In this document: positions 1-7,924 of the stretch, piece by piece
Position numbering within the stretch: the first letter of the stretch is position 1
Layout: each line of letters starts with the position of its first letter
NCBI GenBank assembly: GCA_001302245.1
Contig: LGYU01000031.1
Location: 1-64,000, forward strand
Reading direction: 5' to 3'
Length of the DNA stretch: 64,000 nucleotides
DNA from: Chitinophagaceae bacterium PMP191F
GTDB lineage: Bacteria; Bacteroidota; Bacteroidia; Chitinophagales; Chitinophagaceae
Notes under the pieces: model-generated
The model's input: the letters and a program-made list of their open reading frames with translations, nothing else
Database searches by the model: none
Told to the model about the DNA's origin: nothing
Made by a program: the position numbers and the translations under genes

Positions 1-55
1 ACACATCACTCCCCCTGAAATCTTTTTCGTATATTAACTGGCCATATACAGCCAT

Positions 56-1420
56 ATGAAAAAGATATTCCTGCTCCTCACCATTGCCTGTACCGCTTAC
101 ACTACTTATGCCCAGAACGGATGGATCAGCCTGTTCGATGGCAAGTCTCTGAACGGATGGAAAAAACTTTCCGGTAACGCAGAGTACACTATCGAGAACG
201 GAGCTATCACAGGTATTACAATGCCCAACACTACCAATACCTTCCTGGTCACAGAAAAAGAGTACGGCGACTTTATCCTGGAACTGGAAGTAATGATAGA
301 AGATACCACCTCCAATTCCGGCGTGCAGTTCAGAAGTCATCTGAATCCTGAAGGAAATAACGGTAAAGGACGGGTATACGGATACCAATATGAAATAGAC
401 CCTTCAATACGCCGCTGGTCAGGTGGCATATACGATGAAGCCAGGAGAGATTGGTTATATCCACTTACATTAAACCCTGCTGCCAAAACTGCGTTTAGAA
501 ATGGTCAGTTCAATAAAGTGCGGATAGAATGTATCGGGTACAACCTGCGTACCTGGGTGAATGGTATTGAAGCAGCCTATGTAGTAGATACTTTTGATGC
601 AAAAGGATTTATTGGTCTGCAGGTACATAGCATTACCAAACCTGAGCAGGCCGGTAAAAAGATCTGGTGGAAGAATATCCGGATCAAAACAACCGGTTTA
701 ACGCCAGCTCCGTATAATAACAACCTGTATGTTGTCAATACCATTCCGAATAACTTGTCTGCAGCAGAAAAGAAAAGTGGTTATAAACTATTGTTCGATG
801 GTGTAAGCCACAGGGGCTGGAAAGGTGCTTATAAACCGGCATTTCCCGAAAAAGGATGGGAAGTGAAAGATGGAACGCTCACTGTCCAATCTTCTAATGG
901 TGCTGAATCTACCAATGGTGGTGATATTGTAACAACAGACCAGTACAGTGCATTTGATCTCAGCTTTGACTTTAAGATCACCACAGGTGCTAACAGTGGT
1001 GTGAAGTATTTTGTAACACTATCAGAAAATAATGCAGGTTCAGCTATCGGACTTGAATACCAGGTATTGGATGATAAAGTACATCCGGACGCCAAACTGG
1101 GCAGAGATGGTAACCGCACATTAGCTTCATTGTACGACCTGATCGCTGCTAAAAAAGAAGAACGTTTTGTACATCCTCCGGGACAATGGAATACAGGCAG
1201 GGTAGTAGTGTATCCCAATAATCATGTGGAACATTATCTCAATGGTATTAAAGTACTGGAATACGAACGAGGCTCGCAGGCATTCCGTGATCTGGTGGCC
1301 ATCAGTAAATACAAAGTATGGCCTGCTTTCGGTGAGGCAAAACAAGGACATATTCTGCTGCAGGATCATGGCAATGAAGTCAGCTTCCGCAGTATTAAGA
1401 TCAGGAAGCTGTCAAAGTAG
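56..1420 (+). CDS. secreted tandem DUF1080 (3-keto-disaccharide hydrolase-like) protein
   Basis: A 454-residue exported protein with a Sec signal peptide at about residues 1-19 (hydrophobic core, cleavage after TYAQ). Two copies of the DUF1080 fold follow, at about 24-215 and 243-452; each opens with the family hallmark (LFDGKSLNGWK and LFDGVSHRGWK). DUF1080 is a concanavalin-like beta-sandwich, and some members hydrolyse 3-keto-glycosides; the substrate here cannot be read from sequence. It converges on a Gfo/Idh/MocA oxidoreductase only 23 bases away, a pairing that fits oxidation of a sugar to its 3-keto form and cleavage of the product, but this is inference. No convincing promoter is visible in the 55 upstream bases. 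Family assignment is firm, enzymatic role tentative. Confidence 0.88.
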   Translation: MKKIFLLLTIACTAYTTYAQNGWISLFDGKSLNGWKKLSGNAEYTIENGAITGITMPNTTNTFLVTEKEYGDFILELEVMIEDTTSNSGVQFRSHLNPEGNNGKGRVYGYQYEIDPSIRRWSGGIYDEARRDWLYPLTLNPAAKTAFRNGQFNKVRIECIGYNLRTWVNGIEAAYVVDTFDAKGFIGLQVHSITKPEQAGKKIWWKNIRIKTTGLTPAPYNNNLYVVNTIPNNLSAAEKKSGYKLLFDGVSHRGWKGAYKPAFPEKGWEVKDGTLTVQSSNGAESTNGGDIVTTDQYSAFDLSFDFKITTGANSGVKYFVTLSENNAGSAIGLEYQVLDDKVHPDAKLGRDGNRTLASLYDLIAAKKEERFVHPPGQWNTGRVVVYPNNHVEHYLNGIKVLEYERGSQAFRDLVAISKYKVWPAFGEAKQGHILLQDHGNEVSFRSIKIRKLSK

Positions 1421-1443
1421 TAAAATGCGATTAAGTATTTACG

Positions 1444-2757
1444 TTATACATTGGGTTCCCAGCCTTTTTCATAATCACGTTTCCAGAGTTTCATAGCTTC
1501 CGGATCACGTAATATATGTCCGTTGGAAGGATCGGTATACAATGTTCTGCCTGTGCGTTGTGCAATATTGGCAAGCAGGCAAAGCAGGATACTTTTATGG
1601 CCTTCATCAATGGGAGAGTTGATCTTTTCTTCGCCACGGATGCTGTTTACAAAATTGTTTAAATGGTAAAAATCAAGATTGCCCGTTGAACTGACCAGGT
1701 TGCCCGTTTCAGCTTTTGTTTCAGACTTTATTTCTTTTACCAACTTCTTGTCATTATTGAAAATCTTATAATCACCGCCACCATAATTCACCAGCGTTCC
1801 TTTATCGCCATAAATACTGAAACCTCTTCCGGCACCCTCTACCGGGAAATCATTACAGCTTCTGCCTTCCCAGGTAATGGCTTTGTTGGCGCCAAATTCA
1901 AAAGAAGCTATTTGTGTATCGGGTGTTTGCCAGTCATCTTTAAAAGCATAACGCCCACCGGCAGAAGTAACTTTTGACGGAAAATCAAGACCCATGAACC
2001 AGCGGCAGCAATCAATTTCATGTGTACCGTTATTACAGGTTTCTGAGGTGCCCCAATGCCAGAACCAGTGCCAGTTATAATGTACCAGGTTGTCCTGGTA
2101 GTCGCGTCGTGGTGCAGGACCCTGCCACAGATCAAAATCCAATGTAGCAGGCACCGGAATTCTTTTTCCATAACCAATTGATTTACGGTTGTTGGTATAC
2201 CATGCTTTACCCAGATAGGCGTTGCCGATAATTCCATCACGTACCTCTTTGGCAGCATTGATCAGCGTAGGAAAAGAACGCCGCTGATTACCCATCTGGA
2301 TCAGCTTACCATATTTTTTCATAGCCTGTACCAGCAGTTCACCTTCGTATGGATTGTGGCTGCAGGGTTTTTCAACGTATACATGTTTACCATTTGCCAC
2401 ACCCAATATGGCGGCCGGGGCATGCCAGTGATCAGGAGCAGCGATCACCAATGCGTCAAAATCTTTCTTCTGTACCAACTGGCGGATATCTTTTATGATG
2501 ATAGGTTTCTGGGATGCATTTGCAAAAGGTTTAAGCCCATTTTGAATGGCTTTTTCTTCTACATCACACAAATATGCAATGGCTACGTTGGGCAGTTTGG
2601 CAAAAGATTCTGCCAGGTAAGCACCCCGGCTGTTAACGCCCATTACAGCTATTACCACTTTGTTACTGGGAGCATTTTTACCAAATACAGGAAAATTGAG
2701 AATGGTAATGCCGGCAGTGGCCAGGGAAGTATTTTTAATGAAATCCCGTCTTTTCAT
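1444..2757 (-). CDS. Gfo/Idh/MocA family oxidoreductase with Tat-like signal
   Basis: A 437-residue NAD(P)-dependent sugar or polyol dehydrogenase of the Gfo/Idh/MocA family. The reading frame stays open for another 69 codons upstream, but the start chosen here gives MKRRDFIKNTS followed by a hydrophobic stretch, the twin-arginine leader common in Bacteroidota members of this family. A Rossmann fold follows (VMGVNSRGAYLA), then the EKP motif (VEKPCSHNPYEGE) that supplies the catalytic lysine, and a C-terminal alpha/beta substrate domain. It probably acts in the periplasm on glycosides or polyols. It is convergent with the DUF1080 gene; the divergence from the upstream Usp gene's terminator suggests its own promoter. 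Substrate unknown. Confidence 0.88.
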   Translation of the reverse strand: MKRRDFIKNTSLATAGITILNFPVFGKNAPSNKVVIAVMGVNSRGAYLAESFAKLPNVAIAYLCDVEEKAIQNGLKPFANASQKPIIIKDIRQLVQKKDFDALVIAAPDHWHAPAAILGVANGKHVYVEKPCSHNPYEGELLVQAMKKYGKLIQMGNQRRSFPTLINAAKEVRDGIIGNAYLGKAWYTNNRKSIGYGKRIPVPATLDFDLWQGPAPRRDYQDNLVHYNWHWFWHWGTSETCNNGTHEIDCCRWFMGLDFPSKVTSAGGRYAFKDDWQTPDTQIASFEFGANKAITWEGRSCNDFPVEGAGRGFSIYGDKGTLVNYGGGDYKIFNNDKKLVKEIKSETKAETGNLVSSTGNLDFYHLNNFVNSIRGEEKINSPIDEGHKSILLCLLANIAQRTGRTLYTDPSNGHILRDPEAMKLWKRDYEKGWEPNV

Positions 2758-2856
2758 AAACAATCGTTTTGATGTGTGCGGCAATGGTGTCCCGCATCCT
2801 AATTTATCTATTCTCCGGCGGTTTGTAAAAAGATTTTGATGAATGAAGTCTTTCGT

Positions 2857-2897
2857 GGAAAAAATAAACCCACCCGTAGCCGTGCCATGGTGGGTTT
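2857..2897 (-). terminator. rho-independent terminator of the usp gene
   Basis: Inverted arms AAACCCACC (2866-2874) and GGTGGGTTT (2889-2897) form a 9-bp stem. On the minus strand the stem is followed directly by TTTATTTTTT. It lies 30 bases past the stop of the universal stress gene and separates it from the Gfo/Idh/MocA gene. Confidence 0.8.
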
Positions 2898-2926
2898 CAT
2901 ATTGTTCTGTATAAATATATATTGTT

Positions 2927-3790
2927 TTATGAGGCAGATGATACCTGGTCGTTATTCTGCTCAACGGTGATCACCGGTATATTAGAGCCGTAGGATAACA
3001 GTTTTTTAGTAACACGGCTCCACCAACCCGGCATGTGAAACTCTTTCAGTGGGTTGGCCATGATCAGGTCTGCATTGATACGTCGTGAAAATTCTAATGT
3101 ACTTTTTGCCAGGTTCTTGCCTTCCAGCATAAAACTCTGCACCGGGATGGTTGACAGGCTTTCTATTACTTCCAGTGCTTTGTTGAGCACAGTATCGGCT
3201 GGATGATTGTCCTGGCGCAGACTTACCAGGTACACGGTTGATTTGAATGAGCGGGCCAGCATAGTGGCCATCTGGATCCGTTTTACCGGAACATCGGTCG
3301 TAACAGGAAGTACAATTTTCTTGAAATGACATACCAGTCCGCCAGAGCGTATAGCCAGTACCGGTACATTTGTTTTACGTGCCAGTTTACTGATAGATAC
3401 TGAAGACCAGATGCGGTGGATCAGGTTGAAACGGGAAAGACCGATCACTACCAGATCCATATCATATTGTTCGATATATTTTGATAATTGCTGACTGGCA
3501 TTGCCCTGCAGCAAACTGATCTCGATGCTGCCACCACACAGGTGCTGACTGTAAGTAGCTTTTAGCGACTCCAGTCTTTTGCGGGCGTTGTTCATTTCAG
3601 CAGTTACATCATAGGTCAGTAACATGCCGGAATCAACGGGTACCATTGGCAGCAGATGCTGGCTGACCACATGCACCAGGTGAATATTGCAGTGGAAATT
3701 ATTGGCAAGTTCAATGGCTTTGGATATAGCCCATTTGTTGCTGTTGGTAAAGCTTACCGGAACAAGAATGTTATACAAGGTCTTTGGCAT
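2927..3790 (-). CDS. tandem universal stress protein (UspA family)
   Basis: A 287-residue cytoplasmic protein with two Usp folds. The first (about 1-150) starts NILVPVSFTNSNKWAISKAIELA and the second (about 155-280) starts with KIVLPVTTDV. The usual ATP-binding signature G-x2-G-x9-G-S/T is not intact in either half: the first reads GLSRFNLIHRIWSSVSIS and the second lacks the glycines, so this may be a non-ATP-binding Usp. It lies 43 bases downstream of the GpgS-like/HAD gene on the same strand, with no terminator between, so the two are probably co-transcribed. This links the fused enzyme to stress physiology. Confidence 0.9.
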   Translation of the reverse strand: MPKTLYNILVPVSFTNSNKWAISKAIELANNFHCNIHLVHVVSQHLLPMVPVDSGMLLTYDVTAEMNNARKRLESLKATYSQHLCGGSIEISLLQGNASQQLSKYIEQYDMDLVVIGLSRFNLIHRIWSSVSISKLARKTNVPVLAIRSGGLVCHFKKIVLPVTTDVPVKRIQMATMLARSFKSTVYLVSLRQDNHPADTVLNKALEVIESLSTIPVQSFMLEGKNLAKSTLEFSRRINADLIMANPLKEFHMPGWWSRVTKKLLSYGSNIPVITVEQNNDQVSSAS

Positions 3791-3833
3791 GGCGGTTTGT
3801 TTGAGGTAATGAATGATGGTGTTGCCGTTTTTT

Positions 3834-5210
3834 CTAGGTTAAGCTTAAAAGGGGTTGAAAACTATAATCACGGATATTGGTGGAAGCAATGGTTGCCAGC
3901 ACATCATCTTTGGTACGGAATGAAACTCCATGTCCTCCATGACCTACCATACAACGGTCATCACGGCTATCACCGATCACAATACAATTCTTCAGTTGCA
4001 CATTGTATTTTTCACAGGCATATTGCAATGCATTGGTTTTGCAATAGGCATGTCCGCAAACACTGCCCGGAGAACCGAAAAAGTAAGAAGGCAGATTTAC
4101 TTCACCGGTAGCACGACCTTCAAAAAATTCCATCTGGTTGGCAAATGAAAAGTCTGCTCCTATCTGTTGCCGTACATAATTGGTGATAAGCGTATAACTA
4201 TTGCTGATAATCCCTATGATATAACCTCGTTCTTTCAGTGCAGATATTACTTCCTTTACATCAGGTACCATGGGAATGTTGCCGGCAATATCCAGCAGAT
4301 CATCCATGGTACGTCCTTTCAGCAGCAGACCGATGCGTTTGGTAAGAATGATGGGATCTTTTTCCTGGGCGCGCAGGTCTTCCAGTTTAGCCGTGAATCC
4401 GAATGTTTGTGCGCAGGCGTCAATGGTTCTGCCCATCAGGATGGTATCATCCATATCAAAAATGGCCATCTTATGAAAACCGGAAAGCTTTTCTCGCAGG
4501 GTACTATTCATTTCACGGTTGATGGCTTCCAGTGAATTGATCTCTTCTTCACTGATCTCACCGGCATGATGCACCTGCGCTTTGGTAATGATAGCACGGG
4601 AAACCTCCTTGCTCATTTTACCCAGTGCCTGCCAGGGTTTACTTTTATTTTCCAGGTAACCGATGTTCACTTCCTGCACACGTGCCTTCATCAGGTACAT
4701 ATCGATCAGGATACCGATATCAACACCATAATCATTAAAAAAATCAATTTTATTGAAGTAAGACTTCTTACCGGCAATCATACCGCTCAGGGGCTGCGAG
4801 AAATGCGCAAGGCCGGGATAAAAGATATGCAGCAGGGGTTTGGCTACCAGTTCGGTAACACGGCCTGCATTGCGTGCAAAACTGCCTTTTACGAAATCAG
4901 TATCATTTAACAGTAGCGGAGTGGCCAGCAGGGTGATGGTTTCTTCAGGATAAGGATCAATATCACCATCCAGGAAAACGATCAGCTCGTTGGCGGCATG
5001 CCTGATGCCATCCTTCATGCTGATTCCCTTGCCGCGTACTTCACTGGTAACCACAATGGCTCCCGCTTCTGCTGCAACTTGTGCTGTGGCATCCTCTGAT
5101 TTGTCATCTACCACAATAACTTCCGTTACGAGGGGATTTTTTTTACAAAAGCGAACAACATTGCCGATGGTTGCAGCTTCATTTAGAACGGGAATGATAA
5201 CTGTGAGCAC
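3834..5210 (-). CDS. bifunctional GpgS-like glycosyltransferase / HAD phosphatase
   Basis: A 458-residue fusion. Residues 1-225 form a GT-A glycosyltransferase with the layout of glucosyl-3-phosphoglycerate synthases (GT81): IIPVLNEAATI, VVDDKSEDAT, RGKGISMKDG, the metal-binding DGD at 81-83, then LVAKPLLHIFYPGL, QPLSGMIAG and YGVDIGILIDMY. Residues 246-455 form a HAD phosphatase of the SerB type: nucleophile motif DMDDT at 252-256, SNS at 336-338 and GDSRDD at 413-418. The fused pair would make glucosyl- (or another hexosyl-) 3-phosphoglycerate from an NDP-sugar and 3-phosphoglycerate and then dephosphorylate it to a glycosylglycerate compatible solute. Start is GTG, fixed by a strong Shine-Dalgarno sequence. 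Domain calls are firm; the exact sugar is inferred. Confidence 0.85.
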   Translation of the reverse strand: MLTVIIPVLNEAATIGNVVRFCKKNPLVTEVIVVDDKSEDATAQVAAEAGAIVVTSEVRGKGISMKDGIRHAANELIVFLDGDIDPYPEETITLLATPLLLNDTDFVKGSFARNAGRVTELVAKPLLHIFYPGLAHFSQPLSGMIAGKKSYFNKIDFFNDYGVDIGILIDMYLMKARVQEVNIGYLENKSKPWQALGKMSKEVSRAIITKAQVHHAGEISEEEINSLEAINREMNSTLREKLSGFHKMAIFDMDDTILMGRTIDACAQTFGFTAKLEDLRAQEKDPIILTKRIGLLLKGRTMDDLLDIAGNIPMVPDVKEVISALKERGYIIGIISNSYTLITNYVRQQIGADFSFANQMEFFEGRATGEVNLPSYFFGSPGSVCGHAYCKTNALQYACEKYNVQLKNCIVIGDSRDDRCMVGHGGHGVSFRTKDDVLATIASTNIRDYSFQPLLSLT

Positions 5211-5214
5211 AAAT

Positions 5215-5223
5215 ACCTCCTTT
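5215..5223 (-). promoter_or_regulatory. strong Shine-Dalgarno sequence for the GpgS-like/HAD gene
   Basis: On the minus strand AAAGGAGGT lies 4 bases before the GTG at 5210. Such a perfect match to the anti-Shine-Dalgarno is unusual in a Bacteroidota genome and decides the GTG start. Confidence 0.7.
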
Positions 5224-5656
5224 TGTTATTACTACGGTGAGTGAATTGTATATCTACCGGGGCAATTCGTTGAACACAAAAGTCGTAAGCTCTCAACCAC
5301 ACAGCATACATTTTTAAAGGCAAAAGATATGCCTTTCATATTATCCGTACATTAATTACCAGGCCGGAAGACACGTTAGTTTTCCACACCAATCCTATGC
5401 CACACACAGGGTGATTGTAAATCAACGTTTTTATGTAAAGCTGGTGGAGAAAAAGTTGTGTTCAGGAATATTGAATCATGGGAATAATATGCAACTATAG
5501 TATTTATGCCAGATTAAAGCAATATTAAAAGACTATTAAAATGAAAAGTTGCAGGTATTAATACATTGGAGTGCTGGTAGTAATACGAGGAGAGGGAACG
5601 ATTGTTCAATAAGAATGATTGATTAACGGAAATGTATAGTTGTAAAAATATACAGA
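5224..5656. other. intergenic region, no gene seen
   Basis: AT-rich spacer between the GpgS-like/HAD gene and the RRM gene's terminator. It holds one small inverted repeat, AAAGGCA (5316-5322) and TGCCTTT (5330-5336), without a T-run. No exact TAnnTTTG promoter element for the downstream gene was found. No open frame here looks coding. Confidence 0.5.
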
Positions 5657-5689
5657 ATAAAAAAAATCCTTCTGGCTTCAGAAGGATTT
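5657..5689 (-). terminator. rho-independent terminator of the RRM gene
   Basis: AAATCCTTCTG (5664-5674), loop GCTT, CAGAAGGATTT (5679-5689): a perfect 11-bp stem. On the minus strand it runs into a T8 tract. It sits 34 bases past the RRM stop codon. Confidence 0.9.
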
Positions 5690-5723
5690 ATGTTGGTCAA
5701 TAAAAGACAATTTGGTGTGGAGA

Positions 5724-6092
5724 TTAATAGTCCCTGTTGTAACCACCGCCACCGCCGCGGTTGAAGCCACCTTTTTTGTAGCCGCCGCCACCGCCGCCGC
5801 CACCGAAGCTTCTCTTTTTGAAACCGCCACCGCCGCCGCCATTGCCTTGGGGTTTTGGTTGAGCTTCGTTAACGATGATCTTTCTGCCGAGCACTTCAGA
5901 CTCATAAAGGCTGCTTAAAGCATTTTGTGCTTCACCGTCCTCAGGCATTTCAACAAAACCGAAGCCTTTGCTGCGGCCGCTTACTTTGTCTTTAACGATT
6001 TTAGCAGAAGTTACTGAGCCATATTGCTCAAACAGGGTCCTAAGATCCTCATCGGTCATTTGCCAGGAGAGGTTCCCTACATAAATGTTCAT
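5724..6092 (-). CDS. glycine-rich RRM RNA-binding protein
   Basis: A 122-residue protein with one RNA recognition motif (about 1-78): RNP2 is IYVGNL at 3-8 and RNP1 is KGFGFVEM near residue 43. The tail, about 85-122, is made of Gly stretches broken by Phe, Tyr, Lys and Arg (FKKRSFGGGG, YKKGGF, RGGGGGYNRDY). Such small RRM-Gly proteins bind single-stranded RNA and are often cold-induced in Bacteroidota and cyanobacteria. Start chosen at the ATG giving MNIYVGNL; the frame is open 14 codons further up but those are not family-like. A promoter and a roughly 150-base leader precede it. Confidence 0.93.
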   Translation of the reverse strand: MNIYVGNLSWQMTDEDLRTLFEQYGSVTSAKIVKDKVSGRSKGFGFVEMPEDGEAQNALSSLYESEVLGRKIIVNEAQPKPQGNGGGGGGFKKRSFGGGGGGGGYKKGGFNRGGGGGYNRDY

Positions 6093-6244
6093 TGTAACAA
6101 AAATTTTTAATGTTCTGAAAACCGATAATGACAATTAGTTGCTACGATGAACTGAGGAACCTGCTGGTAAGCCAATTTCCAGAACATAGAGAACTAAGGG
6201 ACAATTATCAACCATGAAGATAGGAAATAATTCCATTTATGCAA

Positions 6245-6252
6245 CAAAATTA
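6245..6252 (-). promoter_or_regulatory. candidate promoter -7 element for the RRM gene
   Basis: On the minus strand this reads TAATTTTG, an exact match to the Bacteroidota TAnnTTTG element. It implies transcription starting near 6240 and a leader of roughly 145-150 bases before the RRM start codon. No clear -33 element was found. Confidence 0.5.
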
Positions 6253-6375
6253 TACTATATGTCACCGTAGCTCTATGCCGGGTATAAATACGGCTATGCA
6301 ACAGTGTAAACGATTGATTTGCATGGTCTGTGACAGATCGTTGCAGGAAGGGGCATAAACCGGCGGGAAAACAGC

Positions 6376-6406
6376 AATAAAAAAGCCCCTCCGTTTCGGG
6401 AGGGGC
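6376..6406 (-). terminator. rho-independent terminator of rpsF-rpsR-rplI
   Basis: GCCCCTCC (6385-6392) pairs with GGAGGGGC (6399-6406) around a 6-base loop; on the minus strand the stem is followed by TTTTTTATT. It lies 25 bases past the rplI stop. Confidence 0.92.
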
Positions 6407-6430
6407 AGGAATATTAACAGTAAGCTGTAA

Positions 6431-6877
6431 TTATTCTGCTACCACTTCAAATTCCAGTTCGGTGGTTTTACCGTTACCGAAATCGATGTTGGCTTTATAA
6501 GTGCCCAGTTCTTTTACTTCATCAACGATAGTGATCTTGCGGCGATCGATATCGTATCCTTTGTTCTCACGAATGGCACGGCTGATCTGCAGAGAAGTTA
6601 CACTACCGAAGATTTTGCCACTGGTACCGGTTTTAGCGCCGATTTTCAGTACACCATCTTTCAGTTTAGCGATTACTTCGTTGATTGCAGCCAGCATAGC
6701 GGCTTCTTTCTTACGAACCTGTTTCAGCCTTTCTTCCAGTTGTTTCAGGTTTGAGCTGCTTGCTTCTACAGCAAACTTCTGGGGAATGAGATAATTGCGG
6801 GCATAACCGTTTTTTACGGTTACTACTTCATTAGCACCGCCCAGATTATCTACATCTTTTATCAGAATAATTTCCAT
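6431..6877 (-). CDS. rplI: 50S ribosomal protein L9
   Basis: A 148-residue L9, the usual length. The N-terminal domain (MEIILIKDVDNLGGANEVVTVKNGYARNYLIP in outline) that binds 23S rRNA is typical, followed by the long charged connecting helix (about 40-75) and the C-terminal domain. It is the last gene of the rpsF-rpsR-rplI operon, 75 bases after rpsR, and is followed by a strong terminator. Confidence 0.98.
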   Translation of the reverse strand: MEIILIKDVDNLGGANEVVTVKNGYARNYLIPQKFAVEASSSNLKQLEERLKQVRKKEAAMLAAINEVIAKLKDGVLKIGAKTGTSGKIFGSVTSLQISRAIRENKGYDIDRRKITIVDEVKELGTYKANIDFGNGKTTELEFEVVAE

Positions 6878-6952
6878 GATTTAACTTTTGTTCACGCTAC
6901 CAATCACACCGCTTGGTATGACTGTCACTGCACGGGGCAGATTAGGTGAGGT

Positions 6953-7219
6953 TTACTTTAAAAGGTCAGTTACATAAGGCAATAATGCCATCTGGCGGGC
7001 TTTTTTAACAGCCTGGGCCACTTTGCGCTGGTATTTCAGAGAGTTACCAGTGATACGACGGGGCAACAGTTTACCCTGATCGTTCAGGAATTTTTTCAGG
7101 AACTCAGCGTCTTTGTAGTCGATATACCGGATACCGTATTTCTTGAAGCGGCAGAATTTCTTCCGGGGCTTTTCGGTTTTAATAGCGGTCAGGTACTTAA
7201 TTTCATTTGCTTTAGCCAT
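6953..7219 (-). CDS. rpsR: 30S ribosomal protein S18
   Basis: An 88-residue S18 with the family core [18 protein letters not shown], then [18 protein letters not shown] and the basic [14 protein letters not shown]. It binds the 30S platform as a heterodimer with S6, whose gene lies 3 bases upstream in the same operon. Confidence 0.98.
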   Translation of the reverse strand: MAKANEIKYLTAIKTEKPRKKFCRFKKYGIRYIDYKDAEFLKKFLNDQGKLLPRRITGNSLKYQRKVAQAVKKARQMALLPYVTDLLK

Positions 7220-7222
7220 AAA

Positions 7223-7579
7223 TTATGCCTCCACTGCTTTTTCTGTTCCGGTAGGTACACCACTTCTCTTTTTAGCATTGTACTCAACGGCGTATTTATC
7301 GAGTACAGTAAACATGTGACGAAGAATATTCTCATCACGTAAAATCTGAATCTTGAGAGATTCATTGAAGCTGGCTGGCGCTTTGTATTCCATTACCCAG
7401 TACAAACCCGTGGTTTTTTTCTGGATGGGATACGCCAGTGATTTCAGACCCCAGGGATTTTCGTGCACAATTTCACCACCATTTTCTTTGATAAAGGCAG
7501 TGAATTTTTTCTGGGCGGCTTTAAAGTCGTCGTCAGAAAGCACAGGGGTGAAAATCACCATCAATTCGTAGTTGTTCAT
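7223..7579 (-). CDS. rpsF: 30S ribosomal protein S6
   Basis: A 118-residue S6: MNNYELMVIFTPVLSDDD, the W-G-x-K-x-LAYPI region and the C-terminal LRDENILRHMF. First gene of the ribosomal operon, preceded by a promoter element at 7672-7679 and a structured leader at 7621-7652. The S6:S18 pair is known in several phyla to repress its own mRNA. Confidence 0.98.
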   Translation of the reverse strand: MNNYELMVIFTPVLSDDDFKAAQKKFTAFIKENGGEIVHENPWGLKSLAYPIQKKTTGLYWVMEYKAPASFNESLKIQILRDENILRHMFTVLDKYAVEYNAKKRSGVPTGTEKAVEA

Positions 7580-7620
7580 TAAACCCTGTTTTAAATTTTA
7601 AATTGGTTTTTTACCCATTG

Positions 7621-7652
7621 GGCATCCGGCTGTTACACTGGATGATTCTGCC
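7621..7652 (-). promoter_or_regulatory. structured rpsF leader, possible S6:S18-binding motif
   Basis: On the minus strand the rpsF leader contains a bulged stem: GGC-[AGAATC]-ATCC pairs with GGAT-GCC, enclosing a loop that ends in AGCC just before GGATG, so a CCG triplet sits at the top of the descending arm. A bulged hairpin with a conserved CCG is the published hallmark of the S6:S18 autoregulatory motif. This is a by-eye fold, not a covariance match. Confidence 0.4.
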
Positions 7653-7671
7653 AAAAACAGAATTGGGGCTG

Positions 7672-7679
7672 CAAAGGTA
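7672..7679 (-). promoter_or_regulatory. candidate promoter -7 element for rpsF operon
   Basis: Minus strand TACCTTTG, an exact TAnnTTTG match, 93 bases before the rpsF start. It would give an mRNA leader of about 85 bases that contains the bulged hairpin. Confidence 0.6.
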
Positions 7680-7799
7680 ATAAAAACCCCGTATATTTAA
7701 AATAGAAAAATCGTGTGTTAAAACCCCACACTTATGATTTTAGGGACAGATTGTTAAAAGTTAATATTTACTTAATCATCTTAAAGTCATAAAACCCGG

Positions 7800-7807
7800 T
7801 AGTTTTG
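7800..7807 (+). promoter_or_regulatory. candidate promoter -7 element for the T9SS nuclease gene
   Basis: TAGTTTTG matches TAnnTTTG exactly and would give a leader of roughly 110 bases before the gene at 7925. The rest of the 7680-7924 spacer holds only a short perfect palindrome, CCTCCCGGGAGG at 7863-7874, inside the predicted leader. Confidence 0.45.
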
Positions 7808-7924
7808 CCGCCTTACCTGTTCCTGCGATTCTTCTCTAAACTCAATATCCATCTGCAAGACCCCTCCCGGGAGGCTTCTTCATTTTAACATGTAAACACT
7901 TTTTGCGGATCTAAAACAGGGATT

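Noticed and set aside
2758-2964. Upstream extension of the Gfo/Idh/MocA frame (69 codons)
   Set aside because: It would read through the usp terminator region and bury the twin-arginine leader, so the ATG at 2757 was preferred.
7863-7874. Palindrome CCTCCCGGGAGG considered as a terminator
   Set aside because: No room for a loop and no T-run directly after it; it lies in the leader of the T9SS nuclease gene and is at most a weak structure.
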